Source: an uncultured Oscillospiraceae bacterium | Lineage (GTDB): Bacteria; Bacillota; Clostridia; Oscillospirales; Acutalibacteraceae | Reading direction: 5' to 3' | Length of the DNA: 22,927 nt | NCBI GenBank assembly: GCA_900553525.1 | Contig: USDZ01000008.1 | Span: 1 to 22,927, forward strand | In this document: piece after piece, positions 14,218 to 20,936 of the stretch | Layout of the letters: each line of letters begins with the position of its first letter | Position numbering within the stretch: the stretch's first letter is position 1 | The notes under the pieces: generated by a model | What the model was told of the DNA's origin: nothing | The model's input: only the letters and a program-made list of their open reading frames with translations | The model's database searches: none | Made by a program: the position numbers and the translations under genes

Positions 14218-16308
14218 ATGGATAAGTATATCGGCAAACGACTGGATGGTCGTTACGAAATCAAGGAAATTATCGGGGTAGGCGGTATGGCTTATGTCTA
14301 TAAAGCCTACGACACCATCGATGACCGTGTGGTTGCGATCAAAATCCTGAAAGACGAGTTTCTGGCCAACGAGGAGTTTACCCGCCGTTTTAAAAATGAA
14401 TCCAAGGCAATCGCCATTCTCTCTCATCCCAATATCGTCAAAGTATACGATGTCAGCTTTGGGGCGCGACTACAATATATTGTGATGGAATACATCGACG
14501 GCATCACACTCAAAGAGTATATTGAACAACAGCAGGATATCAAATGGAAGGAAGCGGTTCATTTTACGGTGCAGATCCTCCGGGCGCTTCAGCACGCCCA
14601 CGACAAGGGCATCGTGCATCGCGACATTAAGCCGCAGAATATCATGCTTTTACCGGACGGTACCATCAAGGTTACAGATTTTGGCATCGCACGGTTTTCC
14701 AGGCAGGATATCCGGGCCACCAGTGCCACCGACAAGGCCATCGGCTCGGTGCATTATATCAGTCCGGAGCAGGCTCGTGGGGAGATTACCGATGAAAAGG
14801 CGGATATTTATTCCGTGGGGGTCATGTTGTACGAGATGCTGACGGGCCGTCTGCCTTTCGAGGCGGACAACGCGGTGTCGGTGGCCATTATGCAGCTGCA
14901 ATCCGAGCCCAAAATGCCTCGGGATATCAACCCCTCTATCCCGGAGGGCCTTGAGGAAATCACCATCAAGGCCATGCAGAAAGATCCGTCGAAGCGTTAT
15001 CAATCGGCCGCCGAAATGCTTCAGGATATTGAGGAATTCAAACGCAATCCCAGCATTCATTTTGAATATACCTATTTCAAGGATGAAACGCCCACCCGGT
15101 TTGTAGAGGCGATCACCAAGGTAAAGGGAGAACCTCTGACCAAGGAAGAGCCGGAGACGCAAGAGGATGAGGAAGACGAGGAAGAGGAACGCAAGGGGCC
15201 TCCCGTCCTTCCAATACTCATGGCAATCGCGGGCGCGTTTGTTCTGGTGGCGTTGATTTTTGTGGCGATCGTGGCCGTTCAGCTCATCTTTCCAAAAGGC
15301 AATAGCGGGGAAGAAGGGGTTATTCCGACCTTTACGGGTCTCAATTACGATGAACAGATCACCAATAATCCCGAATGGATTGCCCTATTTGACTTTGCCG
15401 AACCCATTTATATGTACGACTCTTCTCCCAAGGGAACGGTTCTCAGGCAGGATCCCTCCGCTGGCTCAACATTCAAAATGGCAAACAAACCTACCATCCA
15501 ATTAACAATTAGCAATGGCCCGAAGATGGTTCCGGTTCCCAATGTTGCCGGGCAGCACCAGGATACCGCCCGCGAACAACTGAGAAATGCCGGTTTTGAG
15601 GTTGTCATTTCGCTGTTGTCCAGTGATGAGGTTCAAAAAGATTTTGTCATTAAAACTCTGCCGGTTTCCTATCCAGATGAGCTGGTGGAGGGTAGTACAG
15701 TAACCATCGTGGTCAGCACTGGGGAAGAGCCAGTACCGGATGAAAGCGTCCCGAATATTAAGGAAACGTCTTTGGAGCAGGCTATCCAGCGTTTGTCGGA
15801 AAAAGGCTTTGTTGTGGACAGAGCCAAAATCGTATATGAAAACCATCCCACGTATGCGGCCGGCACGGTTATTTCCCAAAGTCCAGCCGGTGATACGATG
15901 GCCAAGCCCGGCAGCGAGGTCGTTTTGACAGTGAGTACGGGTTATCGAGATCTCAGTTTGACGGTTCCGTTGCCTGATGTCGATTATGGTATTGACCTGA
16001 GGGTATATATCGACGGGACCGAACAGACCGGATCGGATTATACCAATCTCAAAGGTTTCCTTCCCAGTGTAAAAAAGTCCGTTACGATCCCCTTTACGGA
16101 GCAGAAAGCCTCTTATCGAGTCACCATCCATGTCGCCAGGTCTGGATCGACGGAATACAGACAATATGCAGAGTATATGGTGGACGGCACAACGGGAAGG
16201 GCAACCCAGATTTCCCTCAATCGGGATGTGTTGGAGTCTTCTGGCAGTTCCGCGACTTCCGAGCCGGACGACCCGGTGAGCACACCGGACTGGTGGCTTG
16301 AAGATTGA
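14218..16308 (+). CDS. prkC: PASTA-domain serine/threonine protein kinase PrkC/Stk
   Basis: This membrane kinase senses cell-wall fragments and phosphorylates cytoplasmic targets; in B. subtilis PrkC also triggers spore germination in response to muropeptides. It has 696 residues. The kinase domain (about 12-275) has a glycine loop GVGGMAYV (20-27), Lys42 (VAIK), HRDIKPQN with Asp136, and DFG (154-156). It also has an activation loop rich in Ser/Thr before 'GSVHYISPEQ'. A very acidic juxtamembrane stretch (about 314-325) precedes the membrane segment (about 330-357). Outside the cell are a degenerate PASTA repeat (about 368-432), two clear PASTA repeats (about 436-501 and 508-575), and a C-terminal region of about 120 residues unlike PASTA, ending Ser/Asp-rich. 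GAAAGGA lies upstream of the ATG. It is paired with prpC and rsgA. Confidence 0.95.
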   Translation: MDKYIGKRLDGRYEIKEIIGVGGMAYVYKAYDTIDDRVVAIKILKDEFLANEEFTRRFKNESKAIAILSHPNIVKVYDVSFGARLQYIVMEYIDGITLKEYIEQQQDIKWKEAVHFTVQILRALQHAHDKGIVHRDIKPQNIMLLPDGTIKVTDFGIARFSRQDIRATSATDKAIGSVHYISPEQARGEITDEKADIYSVGVMLYEMLTGRLPFEADNAVSVAIMQLQSEPKMPRDINPSIPEGLEEITIKAMQKDPSKRYQSAAEMLQDIEEFKRNPSIHFEYTYFKDETPTRFVEAITKVKGEPLTKEEPETQEDEEDEEEERKGPPVLPILMAIAGAFVLVALIFVAIVAVQLIFPKGNSGEEGVIPTFTGLNYDEQITNNPEWIALFDFAEPIYMYDSSPKGTVLRQDPSAGSTFKMANKPTIQLTISNGPKMVPVPNVAGQHQDTAREQLRNAGFEVVISLLSSDEVQKDFVIKTLPVSYPDELVEGSTVTIVVSTGEEPVPDESVPNIKETSLEQAIQRLSEKGFVVDRAKIVYENHPTYAAGTVISQSPAGDTMAKPGSEVVLTVSTGYRDLSLTVPLPDVDYGIDLRVYIDGTEQTGSDYTNLKGFLPSVKKSVTIPFTEQKASYRVTIHVARSGSTEYRQYAEYMVDGTTGRATQISLNRDVLESSGSSATSEPDDPVSTPDWWLED

Positions 16309-16334
16309 TCTGTTTCAAGGAGGCAGCCGCTTTC

Positions 16335-17231
16335 ATGGGCTCCATGGAACAACTGGATGGTCTGATTTTACAAGGTGTCGGCGGTTTCTATATGGTGGAA
16401 GCCGCCGATGCGGTCTATACCTGTCGGGCGAGAGGGTTGTTCCGCAAGGATAATCGGAGTCCCGTTGCCGGGGACCGGGTTATTTTTCGTATCGGTGAGG
16501 ATGGGACAGGCGTGATCGAAACCCTGAAGACACGCCGTAATGTTCTGGTGCGGCCGCCCGTTGCAAATTTGGATCAGTTGGTCGTGGTGGCTTCTGTAGC
16601 GGATCCAAGCCCTAATACTCTCGTAATCGACAAAATGATCGCCTTGGCGGAGAAAAATGGAATTCAACCGATAGTGGCCATCACGAAAGCCGATTTAAAG
16701 ACGCCTGACGGACTGGAGTATATTTATCATCAGGCCGGCTTCCCCGTTTTTGTGATTTCACTTCATGAACCGGAATCAATTGAACCGCTTAAGCGCGCCT
16801 TATTGGGCAAGATATCGGCCTTTGCGGGCAATTCGGGAGTGGGAAAATCCAGTCTGCTCAATCGGATTGATCCTCGTCTGTCACAGGAAACGGGCGAAAC
16901 CAGTAAAAAGCTGGGACGTGGCCGGCATACGACTCGCACGACAGCGCTTTTTCGACAGCCGGACGGCGGGTATATCGCCGATACGCCGGGATTTTCATCC
17001 ATTGAACTCGAACGCACACAAATCATTTTGAAAGAAGAACTGCCCGGATGCTTCCGGGAATTTGGTGATTACTTCGGTCAATGCCGCTACGGCTCCTGCA
17101 CCCATATGGGCGAGGATGGATGCGCTTTAGATCAAGCCGTGCGCGAGGGGGAAATCGCCTCGTCCCGCCTGGAAAGCTATCGAGCCATGTTTCGAGAAGT
17201 GAAAGAGTGGAAAGAGTGGAGAAAAAAGTGA
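16335..17231 (+). CDS. rsgA: Ribosome small-subunit-dependent GTPase A (RsgA/CpgA)
   Basis: This is a circularly permuted GTPase that checks late assembly of the 30S ribosome; in B. subtilis it is a PrkC substrate (CpgA). The ATG at 16335 is taken because AAGGAGG (16317-16323) lies upstream; ATG 16344 is an alternative. The protein has 298 residues. An N-terminal OB fold (about 8-75) is followed by permuted G motifs: G4 TKAD (117-120), then G1 GNSGVGKSS (165-173), then G3 DTPG (216-219). The 'LGRGRHTTRTTALF' (about 193-206) is the switch region. The zinc site is Cys250, Cys255, His257 and Cys263. Its stop overlaps the thiN start, leaving no room for rpe, which lies between these genes in B. 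subtilis. Confidence 0.96.
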   Translation: MGSMEQLDGLILQGVGGFYMVEAADAVYTCRARGLFRKDNRSPVAGDRVIFRIGEDGTGVIETLKTRRNVLVRPPVANLDQLVVVASVADPSPNTLVIDKMIALAEKNGIQPIVAITKADLKTPDGLEYIYHQAGFPVFVISLHEPESIEPLKRALLGKISAFAGNSGVGKSSLLNRIDPRLSQETGETSKKLGRGRHTTRTTALFRQPDGGYIADTPGFSSIELERTQIILKEELPGCFREFGDYFGQCRYGSCTHMGEDGCALDQAVREGEIASSRLESYRAMFREVKEWKEWRKK

Positions 17232-17878
17232 GCCGCTGTGTGATTTTGTCGGCCGGCCCGGTTGAGGACCCGTCATGTCTGCGCTCCCTTCTTCGTCCGG
17301 ACGACTGGTTTGTCGCGGCAGATGGAGGATGGACGCTTGCTCAGGAACTCGGCGTTTCGGTATCCCTACTGGTAGCGGATTTTGATTCTCTTCCTCTTCG
17401 AGTGACGGCGGAGGATACAGAAGTTGTCCGCCTGCCGGTTGAAAAAGATTGGACTGACACCATGGCCGCGGCCATGGAAGGACTGCGGCGCGGATTTCGG
17501 GAATTTCTGCTGCTCGGAGGAACCGGAGGCCGTCTGGACCACACTATGGCAAACCTGGCTGTTTTGTATTATTTATTGCTGCATGGAGCCCACGCGGTCA
17601 TGGCTGATGAACACAACCGGGTGTGGATGATGCTTCCCGGTTCTTATCGAATTGAGCCCGAGGAGGGATACAAATTTTCCCTGTTTCCCTATGCCGGAGA
17701 GGTGACAGGTCTGACTGAGCGCCAGGCATACTATCCTTTGAACAACGCGTCGCTTACGCCAGACAATACACTCGGCGTCAGCAATGAATTTTTGTGCGAT
17801 CCGGTTCAAAAATGCCTTCTCCCAGCCGAAATTTCTTTCGAAACCGGAGTTTTGTTGATTTTTTTATCAAAAGATTAG
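17228..17878 (+). CDS. thiN: Thiamine pyrophosphokinase
   Basis: This enzyme converts thiamine plus ATP to thiamine diphosphate, the active cofactor. The GTG at 17228 overlaps the rsgA stop (GTGA) with GGAG at 17218-17221; longer forms would lie inside rsgA. It has 216 residues. Motifs in order are 'VAADGGWTLAQELGV' (29-43), 'LLVADFDSL' (47-55), 'EKDWTDTMAA', and 'LLGGTGGRLDHTMANLAVL' in the catalytic domain. A C-terminal beta domain follows with 'FSLFPYAGEVTGLT' and 'LGVSNEF' for thiamine binding. The order rsgA-(rpe)-thiN-spoVM matches B. subtilis apart from the missing rpe. Confidence 0.95.
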   Translation: MSRCVILSAGPVEDPSCLRSLLRPDDWFVAADGGWTLAQELGVSVSLLVADFDSLPLRVTAEDTEVVRLPVEKDWTDTMAAAMEGLRRGFREFLLLGGTGGRLDHTMANLAVLYYLLLHGAHAVMADEHNRVWMMLPGSYRIEPEEGYKFSLFPYAGEVTGLTERQAYYPLNNASLTPDNTLGVSNEFLCDPVQKCLLPAEISFETGVLLIFLSKD

Positions 17879-17959
17879 CACCATTTCGCCGTTCCCGAAT
17901 ATGCTGATATTGTAAGCACGGATAGCCCGTGATACATCAGGCGAGGGGACGGTGTTATT

Positions 17960-18109
17960 ATGAGAAATAGACGATGTTGCGGTGCTGGCAGCCATTGTGC
18001 GGCTTTTGGGGCCGGGTTGCTTGTCGCCACGATTTGTCCGCCCAAACTCATCCTGATATTTGTCGCGGCGGCCCTGGTGCTGACAGGCGTTTCGCTGGTA
18101 AAAAATTGA
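17960..18109 (+). CDS. Small cysteine-containing membrane protein (49 aa), function unknown
   Basis: This is a short open frame not assigned to a known function. The N-terminus is basic and Cys/His-containing (RNRRCCGAGSHCAAF). A short hydrophobic stretch of about ten residues, a 'CPPK' turn at about 26-29, and a longer hydrophobic stretch (about 30-47) then run to a basic 'VKN' end. This suggests a membrane hairpin or a single-pass protein. GAGGGGAC lies ahead of the ATG. It stands 14 bp before spoVM and 81 bp after thiN, so it is likely co-transcribed with spoVM. I recall similar short 'PPK' proteins beside spoVM or thiN in other clostridia, but cannot verify this. Three N-terminal Cys/His positions could bind metal; that is only an inference. 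Confidence 0.6.
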   Translation: MRNRRCCGAGSHCAAFGAGLLVATICPPKLILIFVAAALVLTGVSLVKN

Positions 18110-18122
18110 AGGGGGCTTCTGT

Positions 18123-18212
18123 ATGAAAATCGTGATCGTCAAGAGTCCGAAGGTATTTGGAGGATTGCTGCGCCGTCTGTTTGGCATCAAAAAGGAAAAT
18201 TACATAGAATAG
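18123..18212 (+). CDS. spoVM: Stage V sporulation protein SpoVM (29 aa)
   Basis: This is a tiny amphipathic protein that recognises the convex surface of the forespore and recruits the SpoIVA coat base layer. The frame at 18123 has a strong AAGGGGG RBS about eight bases before the ATG. The sequence begins MKIVIVKSPKVFGGLLRRLF. It aligns without gaps to the start of B. subtilis SpoVM (MKFYTIKLPKFLGGIVRAML), keeping the M-K...K-x-P-K...G-G..R pattern. Pro9, which is important for curvature sensing in B. subtilis, is conserved. The tail of nine residues is longer than the 26-residue B. subtilis protein. The location after thiN is the same as in B. subtilis. A terminator follows. Its presence argues for a sporulation programme; other spore genes are outside the window. 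Confidence 0.88.
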   Translation: MKIVIVKSPKVFGGLLRRLFGIKKENYIE

Positions 18213-18293
18213 AAATAACAAAACGGCTTCGCCGCGGCAAATGGTCGCGGCCTATGCCGCGTTCTGCGGGATATCCCCCTTCCTCATCCACCA

Positions 18294-18327
18294 AAGCGGC
18301 AGGCTTCTTGCCTGTCGTTTTCTTTTT
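18294..18327 (+). terminator. Rho-independent terminator after spoVM
   Basis: GGCAGGC (18298-18304) and GCCTGTC (18310-18316) form a 7-bp stem with one G-T pair and a five-base loop, followed by GTTTTCTTTTT. The 3' leader before it contains a second GC-rich hairpin option, GCCGCG (18231-18236) with CGCGGC (18246-18251). It closes the long yicC-spoVM cluster and insulates the regulator gene that follows. Confidence 0.8.
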
Positions 18328-18354
18328 GAGGAGATGCCCGGTTTGTCGTATACC

Positions 18355-18383
18355 TTGACAAGCCGTGTATGTCCATTTATAAT
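18355..18383 (+). promoter_or_regulatory. Consensus sigma-A promoter of the TetR-family regulator gene
   Basis: TTGACA (18355-18360) and TATAAT (18378-18383) are both perfect consensus and separated by 17 bases. They lie 47 bp upstream of the regulator start. This is the strongest-looking promoter in the window, so repression by the adjacent operator is expected. Confidence 0.88.
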
Positions 18384-18408
18384 ATGACCGGATTACTAAA
18401 TAAGTCAT
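18384..18408. promoter_or_regulatory. Candidate operator palindrome for the TetR-family regulator
   Basis: A 25-bp imperfect palindrome of the form ATGAC-N4-TTA-C-TAA-N4-GTCAT begins on the base after the -10 box. Eight of twelve positions in each half are symmetric. Size, symmetry and placement over the transcription start are typical of TetR-family autoregulatory operators. A matching copy was not found ahead of the smsC gene. Confidence 0.45.
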
Positions 18409-18429
18409 ACGGTTTGGGGGCTGACGGCG

Positions 18430-19026
18430 ATGGCGTTTACGCAAGAAGAAAGAACCGCGATTCGGCGAAAACTGCTTGAGACTGCACGTCAGTGTGCCGC
18501 CACTCTGGGCGTGCGAAAGACAACCGTCGATCAGCTCGTGGAAGCAGCGGATATTTCAAAAGGCGCGTTTTATCAGTTTTATGCTTCCAAAGAATGCATC
18601 TTTCTCGACGTACTGGAGCAACTGCATACGGAGATTTACGGAGTCGCCGAACAAGTTTTGGCCGAAGCCGCCTCCCTATCCCCGGCGGACCGTGTTTCCA
18701 AAGCGGTGCTGGCGGCTTGTTCCGCTATGGAAGAGACCGGTATGATGGCTTTTATGGAGAGAGATGTCCCTTATATTTTACGGAAAGTTCCGGATGAAAT
18801 ATTGAAAGGCCGTTACCACAGCGACGCCGTGCATATCCACAAATTGCTGGAACAGACCGGTTTTATTCCAGCGGTAGGACTGGATCTTGCGGCTGCAACC
18901 GTTCAAGGGCTGCTATTGACGGTCTCCCATCGTGACAGCATCGGAGAGCCGTATTCTCAGGTCCTGGAAATCCTGGTATGCGGGGCCTGTGAAAAGCTTT
19001 TTCCTGCGCAGGCCGCTGCTCGTTGA
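18430..19026 (+). CDS. TetR/AcrR-family transcriptional regulator
   Basis: This is a 198-residue ligand-responsive repressor or activator. The N-terminal helix-turn-helix is clear (about 12-58): 'LLETARQCAATLGVRKTTVD' then 'QLVEAADISKGAFYQFYASKE', the family's signature recognition helix 'SKGAFYQFYASK'. The C-terminal ligand and dimer domain is not assignable to a subgroup. The start ATG has GGGGG about eight bases upstream. It is placed immediately before the smsC-smsB pair in the same direction, with 127 bp between. It may therefore control its own gene and the iron-sulfur pair. The effector is unknown; iron, redox or cluster status are possible but not shown by the sequence, and no Fe-S ligand cysteine cluster is evident in the protein. 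Confidence 0.92.
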   Translation: MAFTQEERTAIRRKLLETARQCAATLGVRKTTVDQLVEAADISKGAFYQFYASKECIFLDVLEQLHTEIYGVAEQVLAEAASLSPADRVSKAVLAACSAMEETGMMAFMERDVPYILRKVPDEILKGRYHSDAVHIHKLLEQTGFIPAVGLDLAAATVQGLLLTVSHRDSIGEPYSQVLEILVCGACEKLFPAQAAAR

Positions 19027-19050
19027 CAGATGGTGCTGTGTTCTTAAAAG
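19023..19050 (+). promoter_or_regulatory. Weak candidate promoter upstream of smsC
   Basis: A perfect TTGACA (19023-19028) overlaps the regulator stop codon, but the best -10 is only TAAAAG (19045-19050) at 16-base spacing. An imperfect inverted repeat, GTGTTCT (19038-19044) with AGAATACAC (19051-19059), surrounds that -10. This could be a regulated promoter or chance; smsCB might equally be transcribed from the regulator promoter. Confidence 0.25.
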
Positions 19051-19153
19051 AGAATACACGGATACCGACTGAAAAAGGAAAACAAGATATGATTGAGCCC
19101 AATCTTGCTACTGCGGCTGGTGTAAAATCCATTAGGACAAAAGGAGTGTCAAA

Positions 19154-19885
19154 ATGCTTTGTTTACAGAACCTCTCTTGGAATACGCCTGAAGGAAAGCC
19201 GGTTTTAAAAGATCTCAATTTGACGGTTCCAGAAGGCAAGCTGGTTGTGCTTACCGGGCCAAACGGCGGCGGCAAAACGACTCTCGCTCGTCTGATAGTG
19301 GGAATCGAGCAGCCGGTTTCCGGACGCATCCTGCTGGACGGAGAAGACATCACGGCTCTCGATGTGACCGAACGGGCGCGGAAAGGGATCGGTTTCGCAT
19401 TCCAACAGCCAGTTCGATTCAAAGGAATCACCGTGCGGCAGTTGTTGGAAATAGCTGCGGAAGATTCTCTGAGTGAAAAACGGCTCTGCGATATGCTGGG
19501 CAATGTCGGGCTGTGTGCCAAAAACTATCTGGATCGAGAGGCCAACACCACCTTGTCCGGCGGTGAGATCAAAAGGATCGAAATTGCCACCGTGCTGGCA
19601 CGGCATACCCGAATGTCCATATTCGACGAACCAGAAGCGGGAATTGATCTGTGGAGTTTTAAAAACCTCATTGCTGTATTTCAAAAAATGCATGAAAATT
19701 TAAAAGGCGCCATGATCATCATATCTCATCAGGAGCGGATTTTACGCATCGCGGATGAAATTGTACTGCTGTCCAATGGAACGATTCAGGAACAGGGTTC
19801 AAGAGAAGATATGATGGCGGGCGTGCTGACATCCGGCGGCGTTCATACCGCTTGTTGCCGAGAGGAGGCTTTGTTTCGTGAATAA
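19154..19885 (+). CDS. smsC: SufC-like ABC ATPase of a minimal iron-sulfur assembly system (SmsC)
   Basis: This is a soluble ABC-type ATPase that powers the scaffold protein for Fe-S cluster assembly rather than a transporter; no membrane permease is adjacent. It has 243 residues. Walker A GPNGGGKTT is at 35-43, Q-loop region 'FAFQQPVRFKGI' at 81-92, signature LSGGE at 134-138, Walker B 'MSIFDEPEAGID' at 154-165 with Glu159, and H-loop His192 in 'IIISHQ'. 'LSGGEIKRIEI' followed by 'FDEPEAGID' is characteristic of SufC-like ATPases. AAAAGGAG lies seven bases before the ATG. The stop overlaps the next gene by 8 bp. Together with the short SufB-like protein it fits the SmsC-SmsB pair described in anaerobic bacteria and archaea. 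Confidence 0.88.
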   Translation: MLCLQNLSWNTPEGKPVLKDLNLTVPEGKLVVLTGPNGGGKTTLARLIVGIEQPVSGRILLDGEDITALDVTERARKGIGFAFQQPVRFKGITVRQLLEIAAEDSLSEKRLCDMLGNVGLCAKNYLDREANTTLSGGEIKRIEIATVLARHTRMSIFDEPEAGIDLWSFKNLIAVFQKMHENLKGAMIIISHQERILRIADEIVLLSNGTIQEQGSREDMMAGVLTSGGVHTACCREEALFRE

Positions 19886-20795
19886 TATTACACAGACACT
19901 TCTGAAGCTCGTTTCGGACTGGACGGGATCGTTTCAAGGGGCTTACAATATACGGGAGGACGGCTGCTGTGTAGGACGGCAGTCCAGTAAATCTATTCGA
20001 ATTGAGAACAAAACCGATAAACCGGGATTGGATATCTATATTCAGGCCGATACCAAGGGGGAAACGGTATCCATTCCGGCCTGTGTCACGCATGGAGACA
20101 TCGATGACCTGGTGTATAACGATTTTTATGTGGGCCAGAACGCCGATGTCACCATCGTGGCGGGATGCGGCGTCCACACCGAGACCGGAGAACCGGCACG
20201 GCACAACGGGATTCACCGTTTCTTCCTGGAACCGGGCGCACATGTAAAATATATTGAAAAACACATTGGAACCGGTACAGGGGAGGGGATCCGGAGCATT
20301 GACCCCGTCACCGAAATATACCTGGCCGAGCAGGCGGTACTGGAAATGGATTCGGCGCAGATCGGTGGCGTGGACCGGACTATGCGGACAACCAGAGCAA
20401 CGGTTGCGGCCGGAGCCAAGCTTCGGATTCGGGAACGTATCCTTACAGAAAAAGATCAAACGGCCGATACCCAGTTTGAAGTCGATCTGAATGGTGAAGG
20501 GGCTGGGGCGGACATTGTATCCCGTTCGGTCGCTCGGGATACATCCCGACAGGTCTATACCTCCACCATTGTCGGAAACGCTCCCTGTAGCGGTCATTCT
20601 GAATGCGACGCTATCATAGACGGGAACGCAATCGTCGATGCGTCACCGAAACTGTGTGCTCACCATGCCGATGCGGAGTTGATCCATGAGGCGGCTATTG
20701 GAAAGATCGCCGGCGAACAGATTTTGAAATTGCAAACTCTGGGTATGACCGAACAGGAGGCCGAAAATAAAATCATAGAAGGGTTTCTCCAATAG
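19878..20795 (+). CDS. smsB: SufB/SufD-like Fe-S scaffold protein, short form (SmsB)
   Basis: This is a 305-residue beta-helix scaffold protein of the SufBD family, on which iron-sulfur clusters are built. SufB is usually about 470 residues, so the N-terminal part is much reduced. The C-terminal block is well kept. Cys243 lies in 'GHSECDAII', aligning with the SufB cysteine (E. coli C405). His270-Glu271 lie in 'LIHEAAIGKIAGEQ', aligning with E. coli H433-E434. The end is 'GMTEQEAENKIIEGF'. GTG start at 19878 overlaps smsC, and GAGGAGG in its codons serves as RBS. No cysteine desulfurase (SufS/IscS) or SufU is nearby, so sulfur may come from elsewhere or from sulfide. Other Sms loci share this two-gene form. 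Confidence 0.87.
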   Translation: MNNITQTLLKLVSDWTGSFQGAYNIREDGCCVGRQSSKSIRIENKTDKPGLDIYIQADTKGETVSIPACVTHGDIDDLVYNDFYVGQNADVTIVAGCGVHTETGEPARHNGIHRFFLEPGAHVKYIEKHIGTGTGEGIRSIDPVTEIYLAEQAVLEMDSAQIGGVDRTMRTTRATVAAGAKLRIRERILTEKDQTADTQFEVDLNGEGAGADIVSRSVARDTSRQVYTSTIVGNAPCSGHSECDAIIDGNAIVDASPKLCAHHADAELIHEAAIGKIAGEQILKLQTLGMTEQEAENKIIEGFLQ

Positions 20796-20814
20796 AGAAT
20801 TGTCCCTTCTCTAT
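20792..20814 (+). other. Inverted repeat at the smsB 3' end, possible weak terminator
   Basis: ATAGAGAA (20792-20799) pairs with TTCTCTAT (20807-20814) across a seven-base loop; the smsB stop codon lies in the left arm. There is no U-tract, so it may protect the mRNA end or pause transcription rather than terminate it. Confidence 0.35.
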
Positions 20815-20936
20815 CGAAATGGCGGTAAACGAAAACGCTGGTTTTGCTTCGTCACGAAAAAAGCGCATAAAGATGGAAATTTGTTGGTTATCTAAGCAAT
20901 AATAAAAGTCATTACGGCTCAAGGGGGGAAAGTGAT

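Noticed and set aside
17081..17227. An upstream extension of thiN
   Set aside because: It lies inside rsgA coding sequence and is rich in Arg/Ser with no family match; the GTG at 17228 is canonical.
17880..17959. A possible sporulation sigma-E promoter before the 49-aa gene and spoVM
   Set aside because: ATATT and GATACATC are present, but the spacing is about 19 bases instead of about 14, so the match is not convincing.
18187..18444. An 85-codon frame on the - strand in the spoVM-regulator gap
   Set aside because: It covers a terminator and a consensus promoter on the opposite strand and has no recognisable domain.
19023..19208. A 61-codon frame between the regulator and smsC
   Set aside because: It runs into smsC in another frame, has no RBS at its start and no recognisable features.
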